Assembly (NCBI RefSeq): GCF_014651115.1
Contig: NZ_BMWG01000001.1
Span: forward strand, 434,001-498,000
Direction of reading: 5' to 3'
Source of the DNA: Streptomyces inusitatus
GTDB taxonomy: Bacteria; Actinomycetota; Actinomycetes; Streptomycetales; Streptomycetaceae
DNA: 64,000 bases
The notes under the pieces are model-generated. The model did no database searches. It was given only the letters and a program-made list of their open reading frames with translations, and was not told where the DNA came from. The position numbers were made by a program, and so were the translations under genes. The number at the start of each line of letters is the position of its first letter. Position 1 is the stretch's first letter. This document shows positions 60,033 to 64,000 of this stretch, piece by piece.

Positions 60033-62048
60033 TCAGCGGGTGAAGGTGAAGTACTTCCAGGAGCCGTACGCGGTCGAGTTGACCGTGTCGCCGGAGCCGC
60101 CGTTGATGTACGCGGAACGCATCCGCAGCCGCTCGCCGACCGTGCGCTCGACGGTGTACCAGACCTTGGAGAGACCGGACGGGTCCAGGTCGAAGTACAT
60201 GTCGCCCATGCTGTACCAGTCGCCCCGGTACTGGTACTCCACGGTCATCCGCTGCTTGCGGCCCTGGTAGCTGTTCATCCGGGTGTCGAAGCGCGGTTCC
60301 TTGGACTTCTTGAAGTGGTAGTACGTCTGGCTGCCGAGCCTGCCCGTCTTGTAGTGGCCGACCACCGTCGTGGACACCTTGGCGCGGGTGCCGACCCAGG
60401 TCTTCGCCGACGCGGACGAGGTGCGGGAGTCGCCGTCGTACACGGCCGTGACGGTCGTGTCGCGGGTGAGCTTCACCTTGACGGAGATCTTGCCGCTGCC
60501 GTTGACCTTGCCGGTCTTGACGAGCTTGCGGCCCTTGCCGTCCCCGGCCGGGTCCGCGTACAGCTTCACCGTGCGGTTCTTGTAGGTCTTGCCCAGCTTC
60601 GCGGTGAAGTTGACCGTGTTGTCGTAGTCGTAGATCTTGTTGTTCTTGTCCAGGGAGAGGGTCGCCCTGGAGCGCGAGACGTCGACCTTGTCCGAGGCGC
60701 TCGCCCCGGCGTGGTCCTTGCCGCCCGCGTAGCTCACCTTGTAGGTGACCCTGCCGCCGGAGTACGGGGTGTCGTTGAAGGAGTAGGACCCGTTCCCGGC
60801 GACCTTCTTCCTGCCGAGCGACTTGCCCTTGGGGGACTCCGCGTCGGTCCGTACGACGGAGACCTCGGTGCCCGCCGGGAACGCCAGGGTCGCGGTCAGC
60901 TTGCCGCTGACCTTGAGGGACTTGCCCCGGGTGGCCTTCGCGGGGGCGCTGACCGTGAGCTTCGGGAGCGCCTTGGCGGGGGCGTCCATGGTCCGCAGCG
61001 AGAAGGCGTCGCCGGAGTTGACGCTCACCGCGAAGAGCCGGCCACCGGACGTCTCCCAGGCGAGGCCGCCGGGGACGAGGGTGTCGCCGCCGCTGTGGCC
61101 GCCCGTGTTCGGGAAGTCGTACTGCCGTACCGACGTGGCGGAGCCGGACCGGTAGACGAAGACATCGGGGTCGTACCAGGCGAACGCGCCCACGGCGAGC
61201 GTGCCGCCGGGGGCGACGGCCACCGAGTTCGCACCGTACGAGCTGGTGTACTTGCCGGACTGGGTCAGATCCGAGGTCTTCCAGGCCAGCAGGGCATTGC
61301 CGCCGGTCGCGGTGACGAGCCTGCCGCCGTCCGGGGTGATCTCGGCGTCGGCGGTGCTGCTGCCGCTCTTGCCCAGGGCGGTCCGGGTCAGGGTGTCACC
61401 CGCGATGGAGTACGTCTCCAGGACGCCCGACGACGACCGTGTGTCGACGGCGACCAGCGTGTCCGGGGCCCCGGGCGCGCTCTTCAGCAGCGGCGCGCCG
61501 ACCATGGTGGATTCGGCGTGCTGACGGCCGAGCGTGACGACGGGCTCCGCCCCGGCCCCGGCCCCGGAGATGTCCAGCAGGCCGATGTCCCCGCCGTAGC
61601 CGAACCAGATCTTGTCGCCCACGACCGCGAGGTGCTGGGGGTCGGTGCCCTCGCCGATCGGGTAGCGGGCGGTCTGGGTGACCGAGCGCGTCTCGACGGA
61701 GACGATCGAGTCGTCGCCGGGGACCGCCGCGTACAGCTGACGGGAGTCGCCGGAGAGGGCCAGACCCTGCACACCGGGCAGATGGGCGACGGTGGCGACG
61801 ACCTTGCCCGCGTAGTCGGTGGCGACGATCTTGCCGGAGACCGGGTCGGAGACGAAGACGCGCCTGTGGACACTGTCCACGACGACATCGACCACGGACT
61901 TCACCGGCAGCACCTTGGCGGAGTCGGCCGCGGCCGTTCCCGCGGCGCCCGCGACGAGGGCGGCGGAGCTGAAAAGGACCGCGAGCGCCGTCGCGGTCGC
62001 CGTCGCGGTAGAGATGCTGCGCCTGCGCACAGTGACTGGTACCCCCAC
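60033..62048 (-). CDS. secreted beta-propeller protein with Ig-like/bacterial-adhesin repeats
   Basis: About 671 residues from GTG 62048. Signal peptide (RRRSISTATATATALAVLFS). Propeller-like residues ~40-330 contain segments such as GVQGLALSGDSRQLYAAVPG and NSVAVAPGGTLAVGAFAWYD. Ig-like repeats of ~85 residues follow (KLTVSAPAKATRGKSLKVSG; RATLSLDKNNKIYDYDNTVN), and a C-terminal Tyr/Trp-rich domain (YQYRGDWYSMGDMYFDLDPS). It is likely to be a surface or secreted binding protein. The extension to 62156 is rejected: its N-terminus would be atypical. Confidence 0.87.
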   Translation of the reverse strand: MGVPVTVRRRSISTATATATALAVLFSSAALVAGAAGTAAADSAKVLPVKSVVDVVVDSVHRRVFVSDPVSGKIVATDYAGKVVATVAHLPGVQGLALSGDSRQLYAAVPGDDSIVSVETRSVTQTARYPIGEGTDPQHLAVVGDKIWFGYGGDIGLLDISGAGAGAEPVVTLGRQHAESTMVGAPLLKSAPGAPDTLVAVDTRSSSGVLETYSIAGDTLTRTALGKSGSSTADAEITPDGGRLVTATGGNALLAWKTSDLTQSGKYTSSYGANSVAVAPGGTLAVGAFAWYDPDVFVYRSGSATSVRQYDFPNTGGHSGGDTLVPGGLAWETSGGRLFAVSVNSGDAFSLRTMDAPAKALPKLTVSAPAKATRGKSLKVSGKLTATLAFPAGTEVSVVRTDAESPKGKSLGRKKVAGNGSYSFNDTPYSGGRVTYKVSYAGGKDHAGASASDKVDVSRSRATLSLDKNNKIYDYDNTVNFTAKLGKTYKNRTVKLYADPAGDGKGRKLVKTGKVNGSGKISVKVKLTRDTTVTAVYDGDSRTSSASAKTWVGTRAKVSTTVVGHYKTGRLGSQTYYHFKKSKEPRFDTRMNSYQGRKQRMTVEYQYRGDWYSMGDMYFDLDPSGLSKVWYTVERTVGERLRMRSAYINGGSGDTVNSTAYGSWKYFTFTR

Positions 62049-62397
62049 AAGGAATCGCGTGAGAACGCGAGGAAGTGCGCCGCGCGACACCCGTGATGAA
62101 GTGCCGATGACGGCTCCCGGGGCGCGGCCTGTGGGGGGAGCGTAAGGCATGTTCATGCCCCATCACACCGCAATAGCCTGCAACGATGTCATTACGGAGA
62201 TCCAGGGCGGCAGTTCGGGGGCCCTCCGGGCGGATGTTCCGTCAGCGCGGTCCGGCCGCCGGGCGGTTGCCTTGGGTACGGGGTGGTACGAGGCTGTTCC
62301 GCCGGGGTGGGTTCCGCCGGGGGTGCGGTGACAGGGGAGCCGGTGGATCGTTGGACCGGGGGCGGGTGCGGGCAGCCCTGCGGCGCATCGCGAGAAT

Positions 62398-62418
62398 TCA
62401 TCCACACCCTGTGGACAA
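62398..62418. promoter_or_regulatory. inverted pair of DnaA-box-like 9-mers
   Basis: TCATCCACA (62398-62406) and TGTGGACAA (62410-62418) face each other. The second is the exact complement of TTGTCCACA, the Streptomyces DnaA box, and the first differs by one or two bases. A DnaA-regulated site or chance is possible. No dnaA/dnaN gene is near. Confidence 0.4.
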
Positions 62419-62449
62419 CTTTCCCGCGCAACCGCCCCTCTTGAGCTAG

Positions 62450-62508
62450 AACGATCGCTCTATCCGGTGTGCTACGGTCTCTCTCCATCGCTAAATAGAG
62501 CGTTCGTT
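62450..62508 (+). promoter_or_regulatory. two TetR-like operators flanking the oxidoreductase promoter
   Basis: AACGATCGCTCTAT (62450-62463) and ATAGAGCGTTCGTT (62495-62508) are inverted copies with one mismatch across 31 bp. The left copy sits within TAGAACGATCGCTCTA, a near-perfect 16-bp palindrome typical of TetR sites. AGGAGG follows 5 bp later, eight bases before ATG 62522. No TetR gene lies in the window. Confidence 0.75.
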
Positions 62509-62521
62509 TTAGGAGGTCCAT

Positions 62522-63409
62522 ATGTCCGGTACCACCCCTCAGCCCGTCACCGTCGTCGGACTCGGCCCCATGGGCCGGGCGATGGTCACCGCCCTCCTCG
62601 ACCGGGGACACGAGGTCACCGTCTGGAACCGCACCGCCTCCCGGGCGGACGGACTGGTCGAGCGCGGCGCGGTCCTCGCGAAGAGCGTGGTGGACGCGCT
62701 CGCCGCGAACGAGCTGGTGATCCTCAGCCTGACCGACTACGCGGCGATGCGTCAGCTCCTGGAGCCGGCCCCGGCCGCCGGGGCGCTCGCGGGCCGGGTG
62801 GTCGTCAATCTCAGCTCCGACACCCCGGAGGAGACCCGGGCGGGCGCGGAGTGGATAAGCCGGCAGGGCGCGGTGATGATCGCCGGAGGGGTCACCGTGC
62901 CGCCGTCCGGCATCGGCCGCCCGGAGTCCTCGTCCTTCTACAGCGGCCCGCGCGAACCCTTCGAACGCCACCGGGCGACGCTGGAATCCCTGACCGGCAC
63001 CGACTACCGGGGCGAGGACCCGGGGCTCGCGGCCCTGATGTACCAGATCGGCATGGGCATGTTCTGGACCTCGATGCTGAGTTACTGGCAGGCGGTCGCC
63101 CTCGCCGACGCCAACGGGCTGAGCGCGAAGGACATCCTCCCGCACGCCGAGTCCACCATGAACGCGATGCCGGGCTTCCTCCGCTTCTACGCGGAGCGCG
63201 TCGACGCGGGCGACCACGGCGGGGACGTGGACCGGCTCGCCATGGGCGAGGCGAGCGTCGAACACGTCCTGCACACCATGTCCGACGCGGGCGTCGACAC
63301 CGCCCTCCCGGCCGCGGTGGCCGCCCTCTTCCGGCGCGGCACGGCCGCCGGGCACGGGGCGGACAGCTTCTCCAGTCTGGTGGAGCTGCTGAAGAAGCCG
63401 TCGCCCTGA
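62522..63409 (+). CDS. imine-reductase-like NAD(P)-dependent oxidoreductase
   Basis: A 295-residue protein of the 6-phosphogluconate/beta-hydroxyacid dehydrogenase superfamily: Rossmann VTVVGLGPMGRAMVTALLDR, WNRTASRADG, and AGGVTVPPSGIGRPESSSFY as in imine reductases; C-terminal helical domain with GMGMFWTSMLSYWQAV. Expected to reduce cyclic imines or beta-hydroxy acids with NADPH. Strong AGGAGG precedes the start. Likely induced through TetR-like operators. Confidence 0.88.
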   Translation: MSGTTPQPVTVVGLGPMGRAMVTALLDRGHEVTVWNRTASRADGLVERGAVLAKSVVDALAANELVILSLTDYAAMRQLLEPAPAAGALAGRVVVNLSSDTPEETRAGAEWISRQGAVMIAGGVTVPPSGIGRPESSSFYSGPREPFERHRATLESLTGTDYRGEDPGLAALMYQIGMGMFWTSMLSYWQAVALADANGLSAKDILPHAESTMNAMPGFLRFYAERVDAGDHGGDVDRLAMGEASVEHVLHTMSDAGVDTALPAAVAALFRRGTAAGHGADSFSSLVELLKKPSP

Positions 63410-63448
63410 GACTCGGCCCAGGGACCCAGGGACCCAGGGCCCAACGGG

Positions 63449-64000
63449 TCACCTCTCGCAGCGGATGTCGCCCTCCGGACGCTCTCCCGTGGTCAGGAAC
63501 CCGGTCACCGTCCGGTCGGCGCAGGCGTTGCCCACCCCCAGATAGACCCCGTGCCCGCCGGCGTCGACGGAGACCATCCGGGCCCGGCGGCCCAGCGCCT
63601 CGCGCAGCTTCACCGCGCCGAAGTGCGGGGTCGCCGGGTCGCGGAGGTTCTGGACCACCAGGATGTTGGACGGCCCCTCGGAGGTGATCCGGGTGGGCTT
63701 CTCGGCGGGGGCCCGCCAGAAGGAGCAGGGCAGGATGTTCGCGGGCATCCCCGCCGTGAGCGGGTAGCGGGCCCGGTCGGCGCTCACCGCGCGCTGATAC
63801 GCCGGGACCGAGGCGGGCCAGCGGATGTCATTGCAGATGACGGCCGTCGCGACGGCCGCGTCCTCGTCCGACATGGGGTTGACCAGCGCCCCCGGCAGTA
63901 CGGGAACACGCTCCGGATCCCGGGCGTCCCGCACCAGCCGGGCGAACGACTCGAAGGCCCCGTCGCTGTAGAGCGCCGAGTGCAGGGCCTGCCGCAGGGC
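63449..64000 (-). CDS. alpha/beta hydrolase (TAP/SlpD-like), C-terminal part
   Basis: 184 residues to a stop at 63449; the gene continues past the right edge. It carries the tripeptidyl-aminopeptidase-like ending: AICNDIRWP-like CNDIRWPASVPAYQRA, NILVVQNLRDPATPHFGAVK (acid residue region) and SVDAGGHGVYLGVGNACADR with the catalytic His region. Such secreted proteases trim peptides. The nucleophile lies outside the window. Confidence 0.8.
   Translation of the reverse strand, partial: ALRQALHSALYSDGAFESFARLVRDARDPERVPVLPGALVNPMSDEDAAVATAVICNDIRWPASVPAYQRAVSADRARYPLTAGMPANILPCSFWRAPAEKPTRITSEGPSNILVVQNLRDPATPHFGAVKLREALGRRARMVSVDAGGHGVYLGVGNACADRTVTGFLTTGERPEGDIRCER

Larger units (their letters stand above)
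62049..62521. other. 473-bp gene-free region before the imine-reductase-like gene
   Basis: No frame here has convincing coding character. It holds the upstream region of the secreted protein gene, a pair of DnaA-box-like 9-mers (62398-62418) and two operator-like inverted repeats next to the promoter of the oxidoreductase gene. Confidence 0.6.

Noticed and set aside
1..64000. tRNA, rRNA or insertion-sequence genes
   Set aside because: No cloverleaf-like segments with conserved GTTCGA arms, no rRNA sequence and no transposase motifs were recognised.

Overview
The window is a stretch of a high-GC actinobacterial chromosome, almost certainly Streptomyces. Supporting this are the G/C bias at third codon positions, a short chaplin, DUF397/XRE regulator pairs, a StrR-type activator, LuxR-type (LAL) regulators, rare in-frame TTA (bldA-dependent) codons and a chloramphenicol phosphotransferase very like that of S. 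venezuelae as I remember it. No rRNA, tRNA, CRISPR array or complete insertion sequence was seen.

Region 1 (1-8.7 kb) is RiPP territory. The left edge holds the start of a PIMT-like methyltransferase of the ATP-grasp (graspetide) maturation type. It is followed by a secreted metzincin-like protein and its small membrane-anchored partner. An XRE/TPR-like regulator, an HATPase anti-sigma-like protein and a frame-broken gene lead into a compact five-gene locus at 4342-8721. The locus consists of a 42-residue acidic precursor-like peptide, a strong 19-bp hairpin, a TfuA protein, a YcaO cyclodehydratase-like enzyme, a SAM methyltransferase and a GpsA-type glycerol-3-phosphate dehydrogenase. The last four overlap stop to start. 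TfuA plus YcaO predicts backbone thioamidation. The combination with GpsA is the most unusual thing in the window.

Region 2 (8.7-11.5 kb) has a ferric-reductase-like membrane protein divergent from a His-rich membrane protein (with a TTA codon) and an ECF sigma factor.

Region 3 (11.5-40.6 kb) looks like one natural-product supercluster. It holds a StrR-family activator, a MacB-type efflux set (permease, ATPase, adaptor) with a two-domain lipoprotein and a two-component system, and a chaplin. An MbtH - ABC exporter - single-module C-A-T-E NRPS operon follows, then two divergent paralogous LAL regulators. Next comes a coupled methyltransferase - PLP enzyme - ATP-grasp ligase - MFS operon, and finally an MMPL exporter. 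TTA codons sit in both LALs, the PLP enzyme, the methyltransferase and the histidine kinase, which suggests developmental (bldA) control. The product is probably a small modified peptide, but this cannot be read from the sequence.

Region 4 (40.6-53.1 kb) is mixed. It holds a Tat-exported amidohydrolase, a YVTN beta-propeller protein and a secreted protein with two TTA codons in its first six codons. A chloramphenicol phosphotransferase lies next to a divergent-looking seryl-tRNA synthetase. An XRE/DUF397/DUF397 operon, small hypothetical and HTH genes, a ParE-like toxin with a duplicated-domain partner, and a methyltransferase complete it.

Region 5 (53.3-64 kb) contains metabolic and stress genes with several clear operator-like repeats. 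They are a membrane protein with a leaderless-looking promoter, a class C beta-lactamase-fold hydrolase and a DUF4097/MarR pair separated by a TTGCAAT-type operator array. A frame-shifted DUF1963 gene, two GNAT acetyltransferases, a RibD/DHFR-fold reductase, a large secreted beta-propeller/Ig-like protein, an imine-reductase-like enzyme flanked by TetR-like operators, and the C-terminal part of an alpha/beta hydrolase follow.
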